DNA of 33,830 bases from an uncultured Merdimonas sp. (lineage in GTDB: Bacteria > Bacillota > Clostridia > Lachnospirales > Lachnospiraceae). The stretch covers positions 69,455-103,284 of the forward strand of contig CALWGE010000003.1 of assembly GCA_944378225.1 (NCBI GenBank), given 5' to 3'. The position numbers were made by a program, and so were the translations under genes. Position 1 is the stretch's first letter. Each line of letters opens with the position of its first letter. This document shows positions 16,210-23,752 of the stretch, one piece after another. Below the pieces are notes generated by a model that was given only the letters and a program-made list of their open reading frames with translations, searched no databases and was not told the DNA's origin.

Positions 16210-17940
16210 GTGGAAAATCCAAAACTGGAAAACATGCTGAATCTTGCGCTGGATGCGACGCCGGAGGAACGTGCCCGTTCCATGAACCTGGATGTGGGAT
16301 TTGACAGGGCGGAAAATACATGGGAGTTAATCGTAAAATATACGGGCTCCCTTGGTTCCCTGGAAGAAATGGGAATTACGGTAACAGAGCTTTTGAATGA
16401 ATACGCTGTGCTGCTTGTACCGGAATCTCTGATAGAAAAGCTGGCCGGAGTGCCGCAGATCGAATATATAGAAAAACCCAAGAAGCTGTTTTTCGCTGTG
16501 GAGCAGGGAAGAACGGCTTCCTGCATTACCGGCGTGCAGAATGCCAGTTATAATCTGTACGGAGATGGCGTTCTTGTGGCGGTTCTGGATTCAGGTGTAG
16601 ATTATACGCATCCTGATTTTTGCAATGAAGACGGGACGACGCGAATCGTGGCTCTGTGGGATCAGACAATTCCCGGGACGCCTCCGGAGGGGTATCGTAT
16701 TGGAACAGAATATACGAAAGAACAGATTGACAGGGCACTGTCAGAAAGCGATCCTTTACGGAGAAGAGAACTGGTTCCCAGTATGGATACGAGCGGACAC
16801 GGTACACGTGTATTAGGAATTGCAGCCGGAAACGGGAGAGCCGGAGGAGGCCGGTTTCGGGGCGTGGCACCGAGAAGCCAGATTCTTGCAGTAAAGCTGG
16901 GGACGCCCAGGACAGATTCCTTTCCGCGCACAACGGAACTGATGCAGGGGCTGGATTACTGTATCCGGAAGGCAGTGGCACTGGGGCTGCCTGTGGCAGT
17001 CAATATCAGTTTCGGCAATACTTATGGGGCGCATGACGGCACTTCGCTTCTGGAAACTTATATTACCGATATGGCAAATATCTGGAAGTCTGTTATCTGT
17101 ATCGGGACCGGCAATGAGGGGTATGTTGCAGGGCATGCGGCCGGAAAGCTGAGAGAAGGGGAGAAAAGAGAGATTCAGCTGGCAGTGGGAGAATATGAGC
17201 CGGGGCTGAATATTCAGATTTGGAAATCTTACCTGGATGAACTGACAGTAACACTTACAAGTCCGGTCGGTCAGCAGGCAGGAATTATCCGGAATTTTCC
17301 GGGAACTCAGCGTTTTACGCTGGAGGAAACCGAGATTCTGCTGTATTACGGAGAACCGGCCCCCTACAGTCAGTCCCAGGAAATTTATCTGGAATTTCTG
17401 CCAGGCGAAATGTATGTAAATACAGGCGTGTGGACTCTGACTCTGGAGGCCAGAGAGATTCGTGACGGTCGTTTTCAGCTGTGGCTTCCCAGTGCTGCTG
17501 CTTTGAATGGAAATACGCGTTTTCTGGAACCTAAAGCAGAAACTACACTGACAATTCCATCCACTGCCCGGCGGATTGTGGCTGTAGGGGCTTATGACAG
17601 CCGCAGGCGTATCTATGCAGATTTTTCAGGCAGAGGTGATACGGCAGACGGCCGGGAGCGCCCGTTGCTGGCAGCGCCCGGAGTGGATGTGGTGACAACG
17701 GTGCCTGGTGGCGGGTATGCCCCTGCTACAGGCACGTCTTTTGCCACTCCCTTTGTGACCGGAGCGGCTGCTCTTCTGATGCAGTGGGGAATTACGGATG
17801 GAAATGATCCGTTTCTGTACGGAGAAAAGGCAGCGGCATATCTGAAAAAAGGTGCCCGAGCGCTGCCGGCTTTTGACGAATATCCCAATTCTCAGATTGG
17901 CTGGGGGACGCTGTGCGTGCGGGATAGTCTGCCAATTTAA
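16210..17940 (+). CDS. S8 (subtilisin-like) serine protease, Csp/intracellular type
   Basis: The 576-residue protein has the S8 catalytic triad D127 (AVLDSGVDYTHPDF), H197 (SGHGTRV) and S510 (GTSFATPFVTG), with oxyanion Asn N302 (GTGNEG). There is no signal peptide. An N-terminal pro-like region (about 1-95) and a beta-rich insertion (about 315-450) separate His from Ser, the layout of clostridial Csp and related cytosolic or spore subtilisins. All triad residues are present, so it should be active, unlike CspA or CspC. Translation starts at GTG with a GGTGG site six nt upstream; no in-frame ATG lies upstream, and the next one would remove eight residues. In spore formers Csp proteases activate the cortex lytic enzyme SleC, but a general role is equally possible. 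Confidence 0.85.
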   Translation: MENPKLENMLNLALDATPEERARSMNLDVGFDRAENTWELIVKYTGSLGSLEEMGITVTELLNEYAVLLVPESLIEKLAGVPQIEYIEKPKKLFFAVEQGRTASCITGVQNASYNLYGDGVLVAVLDSGVDYTHPDFCNEDGTTRIVALWDQTIPGTPPEGYRIGTEYTKEQIDRALSESDPLRRRELVPSMDTSGHGTRVLGIAAGNGRAGGGRFRGVAPRSQILAVKLGTPRTDSFPRTTELMQGLDYCIRKAVALGLPVAVNISFGNTYGAHDGTSLLETYITDMANIWKSVICIGTGNEGYVAGHAAGKLREGEKREIQLAVGEYEPGLNIQIWKSYLDELTVTLTSPVGQQAGIIRNFPGTQRFTLEETEILLYYGEPAPYSQSQEIYLEFLPGEMYVNTGVWTLTLEAREIRDGRFQLWLPSAAALNGNTRFLEPKAETTLTIPSTARRIVAVGAYDSRRRIYADFSGRGDTADGRERPLLAAPGVDVVTTVPGGGYAPATGTSFATPFVTGAAALLMQWGITDGNDPFLYGEKAAAYLKKGARALPAFDEYPNSQIGWGTLCVRDSLPI

Positions 17941-18069
17941 AAACAATATTGATACGTGCAATCTCCCGCCGGTCCTTGTTTGTGTAATTAAATTTTAATT
18001 CTTTCCTCACAATTTGAACACATTTCCCTGTTACACTAAGAAAAATGAGTGGAGGAAGGAGCAATCTTT

Positions 18070-19560
18070 ATGTACGATTACGAAAATAATACACAGAATT
18101 CAGATACTTCCGTATCTGGTTCCGGTTCCAATACAGATGCAGGAGAGAAAGCCGGCGGAGAATACCGCTACAGTGGTCCGTTTTATCAGGATTACATTTC
18201 CGGCTCGTCTTCAGACAGTAGAGGAGGCAGTTCGTCGTCCGGAAGCAGTTTTCATGACGGAACATATAGGAATATCGGAGAGGTGCCGCCGAAGAAGAAA
18301 AAAGGTTTTGGAAAGACATTTGTAAAAACTGTCTGCATTGCGCTGGTGTTTGGCATTGTGGCCGGAGCTGCTTTTCAGGGAACGAATTATCTGGGCAGAC
18401 AGTTTTTCGGAGACAAGGTCACGGTTTCCGGAAACGGAGATGAGGGTGCTGCGCCGGAAATCGGCACGGTAACACCTCAGCCCTATGACGGAACGGATAC
18501 AGTTTCCAGTCAGTCGGTGGCTTCTATTGTGGAGCAGTGCATGCCTTCCCTGGTTGCAATTACAAACGTGAGTGTACGTGAGGTACAGAACTACTGGGGC
18601 TGGGGCTGGTACAGCATGCCGCAGGAGCAGGAAGAGGTGTCCACAGGAACGGGAATTATCATTGGTCAGAATGATACAGAACTTCTGATCGTAACGAATA
18701 ATCATGTAATTTCCGGTGCTTCAGAGCTTACAGTTCTGTTCAGCGTGGATGAAGGAAATGACGAGGCCAGCGCAGTGCAGGCTCAGATAAAAGGGACGGA
18801 TGCCACGAAAGACGTGGGAGTCATTGCAGTCCCGCTGGATGAGATTCCGGAGGAAACCATGTCTCAGATTAAAGCTGCAAGTATCGGAGATTCTTCTTCC
18901 CTTAAGGTAGGAGAACAGGTAGTTGCGATTGGAAATGCCCTGGGATACGGTCAGTCAGTAACTACGGGAATTGTCAGTGCTCTGGACAGGGAAGTGTCCC
19001 TTCAGAATGACGACGGTACGGTAATCAGCAATAAGCTGATTCAGACAGATGCTGCTATTAATCCTGGAAACAGTGGCGGAGCTCTGCTGAATATGCAGGG
19101 ACAGGTGATTGGCATCAATGAGGCCAAGCTTTCTTCCAGTTATGTGGAAGGTATGGGCTATGCAATTCCCATTTCAGATGTAGAAGGAGTTATCGGAGAT
19201 CTGCAGAGTCTGGAAACACGTTCCGAGGTGGCAGAGGAAAACAGAGGATACCTGGGAGTCACCTGTCAGGATGTGACGCAGGATGTATCACAGATGTATG
19301 ATATGCCGGCAGGAGTTTATCTGAAGTCTGTAGTTCCAGGCTGCGCGGCAGATCAGGCCGGTCTGCATAAGGGTGATATTATTACGAAATTTGGCGGAGT
19401 GAGCGTAGGCAGCTATGAGGCGCTTCAGGGACGTCTGCAGTATTATGAGGCAGGAGAAACCGTAGAGGTTACGGTTCAGTCGCCGGGTGACGGAGGATAT
19501 ACGGAGAAGACAGTAGAGGTTACGCTGAGCTCCAGGGAAACAGTGGAGAAAAATCAGTAA
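18070..19560 (+). CDS. Membrane-anchored HtrA/DegP-type serine protease with PDZ domain
   Basis: The 496-residue protein has a Ser/Gly/Asn-rich cytoplasmic N-terminus (about 1-75), one membrane segment (about 82-100), a trypsin-like domain with H212 (VTNNHVIS), D248 (ATKDVGV) and S335 (NPGNSGG), and a C-terminal PDZ domain (about 385-475). This is the HtrA/YkdA layout of Gram-positive envelope quality control, acting outside the membrane on misfolded proteins. An in-frame GTG lies seven codons upstream, but the GGAGGAAGGAG ribosome site lies after it, so this ATG is the start. A TTGAAC element at 18014-18019 could be a -35 with a poor -10. A long terminator follows. Confidence 0.92.
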   Translation: MYDYENNTQNSDTSVSGSGSNTDAGEKAGGEYRYSGPFYQDYISGSSSDSRGGSSSSGSSFHDGTYRNIGEVPPKKKKGFGKTFVKTVCIALVFGIVAGAAFQGTNYLGRQFFGDKVTVSGNGDEGAAPEIGTVTPQPYDGTDTVSSQSVASIVEQCMPSLVAITNVSVREVQNYWGWGWYSMPQEQEEVSTGTGIIIGQNDTELLIVTNNHVISGASELTVLFSVDEGNDEASAVQAQIKGTDATKDVGVIAVPLDEIPEETMSQIKAASIGDSSSLKVGEQVVAIGNALGYGQSVTTGIVSALDREVSLQNDDGTVISNKLIQTDAAINPGNSGGALLNMQGQVIGINEAKLSSSYVEGMGYAIPISDVEGVIGDLQSLETRSEVAEENRGYLGVTCQDVTQDVSQMYDMPAGVYLKSVVPGCAADQAGLHKGDIITKFGGVSVGSYEALQGRLQYYEAGETVEVTVQSPGDGGYTEKTVEVTLSSRETVEKNQ

Positions 19561-19575
19561 AGCATAAGCGGAAAA

Positions 19576-19633
19576 GACCGGGTGCAGGTGGAAAGGAGGC
19601 AGGATCCTTTCCCTTGCGCCCGGTCATGTTTTT
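19576..19633 (+). terminator. Long terminator hairpin after htrA-type gene
   Basis: GACCGGGTGCAGG pairs with CCTTGCGCCCGGTC-type sequence through wobble pairs, continuing into GGAAAGGA/TCCTTTCC, about 20 bp in all, followed by ATGTTTTT. The 3' arm also contains the -35 box of the clpX promoter. Confidence 0.8.
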
Positions 19634-19643
19634 ATGCTATACT
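19614..19643 (+). promoter_or_regulatory. Extended -10 promoter for clpX gene
   Basis: TTGCGC (19614-19619), an 18-nt spacer and TATACT (19638-19643) preceded by TG-n (19635-19636). The start point would be near 19650, giving a very short leader. The -35 lies inside the upstream terminator arm. Confidence 0.65.
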
Positions 19644-19667
19644 CGGGGAAAGGAGTATACAATTTAT

Positions 19668-21131
19668 ATGGAAGACAAAGAATATTTGAAAGATACAGAA
19701 ACAGAAAATTCCGGCTCAGAACTGACGCAGGAAACGGAAAATCAGAAGGCTCAGGGAACGGAAGAGAAAAAAGAAGATGAATATGATCGCTTCTGTTTTC
19801 TCTGTCATCGTCCGGAGAGTCAGACAGGAAAGCTGATTACACTGGCTCAGGGTATGGCGATTTGTCCGGACTGTATGCAGAGAACCATGGATACGATCCA
19901 GAATGGGAATATTGATTTTTCGAAGCTTCAGGGAGTCAATATGATCAATTTTTCAGATCTTCAGAATATGTTCCCGCGTCAGCAGCAGGTGAAGAAGAAA
20001 AAGCCGAAAGAGGAGAAAAAGGCAGAACCGGTTTTTGATATTCGGAAGATTCCTGCGCCCCATAAAATCAAGGGACAGCTGGATGAATATGTAATCGGAC
20101 AGGATTACGCCAAAAAAGTAATTTCGGTAGCTGTCTATAATCACTACAAACGTGTGGCGACGGGGACTCAGGATGACATTGAAATCGAAAAGTCCAATAT
20201 TCTGATGATTGGTCCTACCGGAAGCGGAAAGACTTATCTGGTAAAAACACTGGCCCGTCTTCTGGATGTTCCGCTGGCTATTGCTGATGCCACCTCACTG
20301 ACTGAGGCAGGTTATATCGGAGATGATATTGAAAGTGTGATTTCCAAACTTCTGGCATCAGCTGACAATGATGTGGAAAAAGCGGAACGAGGTATCGTCT
20401 TTATTGATGAGATAGATAAGATTGCAAAGAAAAAAGATACACATCACAGGGACGTAAGCGGCGAGTCCGTGCAGCAGGGGCTCTTAAAGCTTCTGGAAGG
20501 TGCGGAGGTGGAGGTCCCCGTGGGAGCCAGCAGCAAAAATGCCATGGTTCCTCTGACTACAGTGAACACCCGCAATATTCTTTTTATTTGCGGAGGTGCT
20601 TTTCCGGAACTTGAAAATGTAATCAAAGAGCGGCTTAACCAGAAATCTTCCATGGGCTTTCAGGCAGATTTGAAGGATAAGTATGATAACGAGCCCAATC
20701 TGCTGGCAAAGGTTACTCTGGAGGATCTGCGCAGCTTTGGGATGATACCGGAATTTCTGGGACGTCTGCCGGTTATCTGTACTCTGGATCGTCTTACAAA
20801 GGATATGCTGGTACGCATTTTAAAGGAGCCGAAGAATGCCATTCTGAAGCAGTATCAGAAGCTTCTGGCATTGGACGAAGTCCAGCTGGAATTTGACGAT
20901 GGAGCTTTGGAAGCCATTGCAGAAAAAGCGCTGGAACGTGATACAGGTGCCAGGGCTCTGCGGGCGATTATTGAGGAATTTATGCTGGATATCATGTATG
21001 AAATTCCAAAAGACGATAATATTGGCCGCGTGACAATTACCAGAGAATATATCGAGCACACAGGAGGCCCGCTGATTGCTATGCGCGGGGTTCTGAAGCT
21101 GGAGGAGCAGACCGCTCCTGTTCAGAACTGA
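19668..21131 (+). CDS. clpX: ClpX-type AAA+ unfoldase with N-terminal extension
   Basis: The protein is 487 residues from this ATG, longer than the usual 410-430. An acidic, Glu/Thr-rich tail of 42 residues precedes the zinc finger (C43, C46, C66, C69). Then come Walker A GPTGSGKT (182-189), the pore loop GYIG, Walker B VFIDEIDK, sensor motifs and the C-terminal small domain with GARALRAIIEEF. The ClpP-docking tripeptide is MGF rather than the usual IGF/LGF. It unfolds tagged substrates for ClpP. No clpP is adjacent here, unlike the common tig-clpP-clpX-lon order, so it may be a second or divergent ClpX. Upstream in-frame non-ATG starts lie inside the terminator. AGGAG at 19651-19655 is 12 nt before the ATG, slightly far. 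Confidence 0.88.
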   Translation: MEDKEYLKDTETENSGSELTQETENQKAQGTEEKKEDEYDRFCFLCHRPESQTGKLITLAQGMAICPDCMQRTMDTIQNGNIDFSKLQGVNMINFSDLQNMFPRQQQVKKKKPKEEKKAEPVFDIRKIPAPHKIKGQLDEYVIGQDYAKKVISVAVYNHYKRVATGTQDDIEIEKSNILMIGPTGSGKTYLVKTLARLLDVPLAIADATSLTEAGYIGDDIESVISKLLASADNDVEKAERGIVFIDEIDKIAKKKDTHHRDVSGESVQQGLLKLLEGAEVEVPVGASSKNAMVPLTTVNTRNILFICGGAFPELENVIKERLNQKSSMGFQADLKDKYDNEPNLLAKVTLEDLRSFGMIPEFLGRLPVICTLDRLTKDMLVRILKEPKNAILKQYQKLLALDEVQLEFDDGALEAIAEKALERDTGARALRAIIEEFMLDIMYEIPKDDNIGRVTITREYIEHTGGPLIAMRGVLKLEEQTAPVQN

Positions 21132-21137
21132 GAAACT

Positions 21138-22100
21138 ATGAAAAATGACTGCCTGAATGTATGGAAGGGAATCGGAGCTTTTTTTGTAGTGTTTATTCAC
21201 TGCAGCTTTCCCAGTCCGATCGGAGGTATGATGAACGGGCTTGCCCGGTTTGCCGTGCCGCTGTTTTTTATGGTGAGCGGATACTTCGCTTTCGGACAAA
21301 AACCGATTGTAATCCGGCGCAGATTGAAAAAAACAGTTCGGGTTTTTGTGGAAGCCAACCTGATTTATCTTCTCTGGACATTGTTTATGATGTACTGGCG
21401 GGGAGAACTTACAATGACAGCTGCAGCTGAACTTTTGTCTCCTGTGTCATTATGGAATTTCATTTTATGGAATCAGTCCCCGTTTATGTATCATCTGTGG
21501 TTTCTGGGAGCACTCTTGTATTGTTATTTGTTTTACAGTCTGCTTGCACATTTTGGAAAAGAGGAACGGGTTTATGTTCTTATTCCGCTTTGCCTGGGAG
21601 CAAATCTGATTTTAGGAGAGGGATTTGGCATTCTGGGAATTAATCTTCCTGTTTTTTATGCAAGAAATTTTTGGGTTACAGGACTGCCGTTTTTTCTCTG
21701 GGGACATTGGTTTGCAGGGAAGCGGGGAAAGATTTCTGCGAAGACATGGATTTGGCTGTCTGCGGCAGCTGCAGGAGCCTGTCTTTCTATGGGTGAGATG
21801 ATGATTTCCGGTGGGGCAGAGCTTTATCTGGGAACGATTCTTGTAACAGGGAGCCTGTTTGCTTTTGCTTTGCAGAACCCATCCGTGGGCAGAGGCAGTC
21901 TTCTGGCGCACATCGGGGAAAAGGATTCTCAGCATATTTATTTATGGCAGGTGATTATAAATTCTCTGATTTCTTTCCTGGCAGATTTCCTGGGAATAAG
22001 TACGTATATATGGTATGCATGGATGATGCCGTTGGCTGTCTGCGCAGTGTCGTGGATGGTGGCGGAAGTGTTGGTGAAAATTTCAGAAAGGAGTATATGA
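21138..22100 (+). CDS. Membrane acyltransferase, acyltransferase-3 family
   Basis: The 320-residue integral membrane protein has about ten hydrophobic segments. The family signature is at the N-terminus: H21 in FIHCSFP and RFAVPLFFMVSGYF. Members such as OatA's membrane domain and NodX acylate sugars or peptidoglycan and lipids at the envelope. It starts six nt after clpX with a weak ribosome site, so it may depend on clpX translation. There is no extracellular SGNH domain, so transfer to a polysaccharide or lipid is more likely than OatA-like function. The substrate is unknown. Confidence 0.82.
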   Translation: MKNDCLNVWKGIGAFFVVFIHCSFPSPIGGMMNGLARFAVPLFFMVSGYFAFGQKPIVIRRRLKKTVRVFVEANLIYLLWTLFMMYWRGELTMTAAAELLSPVSLWNFILWNQSPFMYHLWFLGALLYCYLFYSLLAHFGKEERVYVLIPLCLGANLILGEGFGILGINLPVFYARNFWVTGLPFFLWGHWFAGKRGKISAKTWIWLSAAAAGACLSMGEMMISGGAELYLGTILVTGSLFAFALQNPSVGRGSLLAHIGEKDSQHIYLWQVIINSLISFLADFLGISTYIWYAWMMPLAVCAVSWMVAEVLVKISERSI

Positions 22101-22101
22101 A

Positions 22102-22395
22102 ATGAGTAAAGATGTATGGGATGATATTGGAAGGGCGGTAACCGGGGCAGCTGATACAGTGAGCCGGAAAGCTTCTGAAATTGTAGAGACCACAAGGCTG
22201 AAAAATCAGATCTACAGTCTGGAACGCGGTATCAGGAGAGATTACGAGGCTCTGGGAAAAATCGTGTACGATCGATATACCGAGGAAGGTTTTACAGAGA
22301 AACGCTTTGAAGAGCTGTGTGAAGAGATTGCCCGCAAGGAAATTCTGATTGATCAGTATGAAGGAGAAATTGAGGAGAGAAGAAAAGAGGGCTGA
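22102..22395 (+). CDS. Small charged helical protein, unknown function
   Basis: A 97-residue soluble protein with high Glu, Arg and Lys content and regular heptad-like hydrophobics from about residue 30 to the end (LKNQIYSLERGIRRDYEALG), suggesting a coiled coil. I recognise no domain. It starts with AAGGAG and lies one nt after the acyltransferase gene, so it belongs to that operon. A strong hairpin terminator follows. Confidence 0.7.
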   Translation: MSKDVWDDIGRAVTGAADTVSRKASEIVETTRLKNQIYSLERGIRRDYEALGKIVYDRYTEEGFTEKRFEELCEEIARKEILIDQYEGEIEERRKEG

Positions 22396-22402
22396 CAGAG
22401 AA

Positions 22403-22441
22403 GGCGGCTGTCCGATATTTTCGGGCGCCGCCTGTATTTTT
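22403..22441 (+). terminator. Terminator after small helical protein gene
   Basis: GGCGGC (22403-22408) pairs with GCCGCC (22427-22432), with inner CCG/CGG pairing, followed by TGTATTTTT. It reaches the stop of the convergent superoxide dismutase gene. Confidence 0.78.
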
Positions 22442-23105
22442 ATTCGCAGCAGGGAGAAGACGGTTTGTTCTGCAGAGCGTTTTCCAGCAGAATAGCCTGG
22501 TAACGCCGCTCTGCCTCATACCAGTTTATTACCTGAAACCAGGCTTTTATATAGGGCGCGCGCATGTTTTTGTGTTTCAGATAGTAGGCATGTTCCCACA
22601 GATCCAGGTTGAGAATAGGAGAGAGCTCTATAGGAAGAGGGGTATCCTGATTCGGCAGAGTGAGCAGAACCAGCTTTCCGCGTCTGTCAGCAGCAAGCCA
22701 GAGCCAGCCGGATCCGAAGAGCTTCAGTGACATTTCAAATACAACTTCGTAAAATGCTTCCCAGGTATCGAAATCCAGGAGAAGTGCATTTTTCAGTTTC
22801 CCGGATAATTTTGTGGAATTCGGAGTCATTCCGGAAAAAAAGAATTGATGACTGTAGACACCTCCTGCATTGTTTCGCACGTCCTGCCGGATTTCTTCCG
22901 GCAGGCTTTTGTTTTCTGTGAGAAGACGTTCCAGAGTCCAGTCATGGAAAGCCGGATAAGGTTTCAGCAGCCGGTTAAGGTTGTCTACATAGGTCTTCAG
23001 ATGCCTCGAATGATGAAAAAACATGGTTTCCGTATCCATATGAGGCTCCAGAGCATCGTAAAGCCAGGGCAGAGGCAGGAGTTCGAAAGGGTAACACTGA
23101 ATCAT
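22440..23105 (-). CDS. sodA: Fe/Mn-family superoxide dismutase
   Basis: From the preferred ATG the protein has 221 residues. Metal ligands are H31 (FFHHSRH), H86 (GGVYSHQFF), D168 and H172 (LDLWEHAYY). A glycine-rich GG before the second ligand and Gln in LPNQDTPL (about 153) are the Mn-type pattern, rather than the Fe-type early Gln, so Mn or cambialistic use is predicted. The aromatic pair after the second ligand (QFFFS) differs from the usual Trp-containing motif. A longer in-frame start lies seven codons upstream, but the GAGGTG ribosome site fits this ATG. It is divergent from marR-lon across a shared 206-nt region with CAGAC repeats. Confidence 0.85.
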   Translation of the reverse strand: MIQCYPFELLPLPWLYDALEPHMDTETMFFHHSRHLKTYVDNLNRLLKPYPAFHDWTLERLLTENKSLPEEIRQDVRNNAGGVYSHQFFFSGMTPNSTKLSGKLKNALLLDFDTWEAFYEVVFEMSLKLFGSGWLWLAADRRGKLVLLTLPNQDTPLPIELSPILNLDLWEHAYYLKHKNMRAPYIKAWFQVINWYEAERRYQAILLENALQNKPSSPCCE

Positions 23106-23151
23106 AGTAATCACCTCATAATTCATAATTTCATAATGTTAAAAGTATATG

Positions 23152-23218
23152 CAGACATGCGGGAAATATGTGGGTGTTCCTGCAGACTGTTCTGATGTCT
23201 GTTCATTGACATACAGAC
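23152..23218. repeat. Cluster of CAGAC/GTCTG half-sites between sod and marR
   Basis: CAGAC at 23152-23156, CAGAC at 23183-23187, GTCTG at 23197-23201 and CAGAC at 23214-23218. The last two form GTCTGT-10 nt-ACAGAC, a near-palindrome (23197-23218) covering the marR -35 box. The second and third make CAGAC-9 nt-GTCTG. The spacing suits an operator for a dimeric winged-helix regulator, possibly the adjacent MarR protein. This is inference. Confidence 0.5.
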
Positions 23219-23234
23219 GTTAAGGGGTTAAAAT
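23206..23234 (+). promoter_or_regulatory. Strong promoter for marR-lon operon
   Basis: A perfect TTGACA (23206-23211), a 17-nt spacer and TAAAAT (23229-23234). The -35 is embedded in the near-palindrome of CAGAC half-sites, so binding there would block polymerase. Confidence 0.82.
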
Positions 23235-23311
23235 ATTTTCTAATAAAAGTTTCTAGTGGAAAGTTTATGAAGACGAAGACCGGACTTTAGCCGGGGAAGG
23301 ATGAACAGAAA

Positions 23312-23752
23312 ATGGGCTATGAAGAACTTGCAAGAGAATTTTGTGAGATAGAGTTTCTCCAGTCCAGAAAGCGTCTGAGTATGATGAAGACATTGTCAGC
23401 TGGCGGAGAGGACGGAGCCATGCTGTGCGTTTATCATTTTGGAGGAAGAATCCTGGCCGGTGAGATAGCAAAGATGCTGGAGCTGTCTCCCGGGCGAACA
23501 ACGAATATTATTAATATGCTGGAAAAAAGAAGGTATATTTTCAGAGAGCCTGACAGAGAAGACAGAAGGAAGGTCTACATTGTCCTCACGCAGGAAGGCA
23601 GCGCTTATATTACAGAACGGTATGAAAATTCCCTGAGGATGTATTGTGACCTGTTCGAAAAACTGGGAGAACACGATTCGGCAGAGTATTTCAGAATATT
23701 GAAAAGGCTGCATGAAATAGCAGATGAGATATGGGAGGAGCAGAATTTATGA
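23312..23752 (+). CDS. MarR-family transcriptional regulator
   Basis: A 146-residue winged-helix protein. The recognition region (LAGEIAKMLELSPGRTT, about 49-65) is followed by the wing signature with D82, R83, D85, R86 and R87. Dimerisation helices at both ends are as in MarR/OhrR. It has three cysteines (C11, C39, C113), which could allow redox sensing, but the spacing does not match OhrR. The stop overlaps the lon start (ATGA), so the two are translationally coupled. Its likely target is its own promoter and perhaps the divergent sod gene. The ribosome site AAGGA is 12 nt before the ATG. Confidence 0.87.
   Translation: MGYEELAREFCEIEFLQSRKRLSMMKTLSAGGEDGAMLCVYHFGGRILAGEIAKMLELSPGRTTNIINMLEKRRYIFREPDREDRRKVYIVLTQEGSAYITERYENSLRMYCDLFEKLGEHDSAEYFRILKRLHEIADEIWEEQNL

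Noticed and set aside
19614-19667. Upstream in-frame start (TTG) for clpX
   Set aside because: It lies within the terminator stem and before the predicted transcription start.
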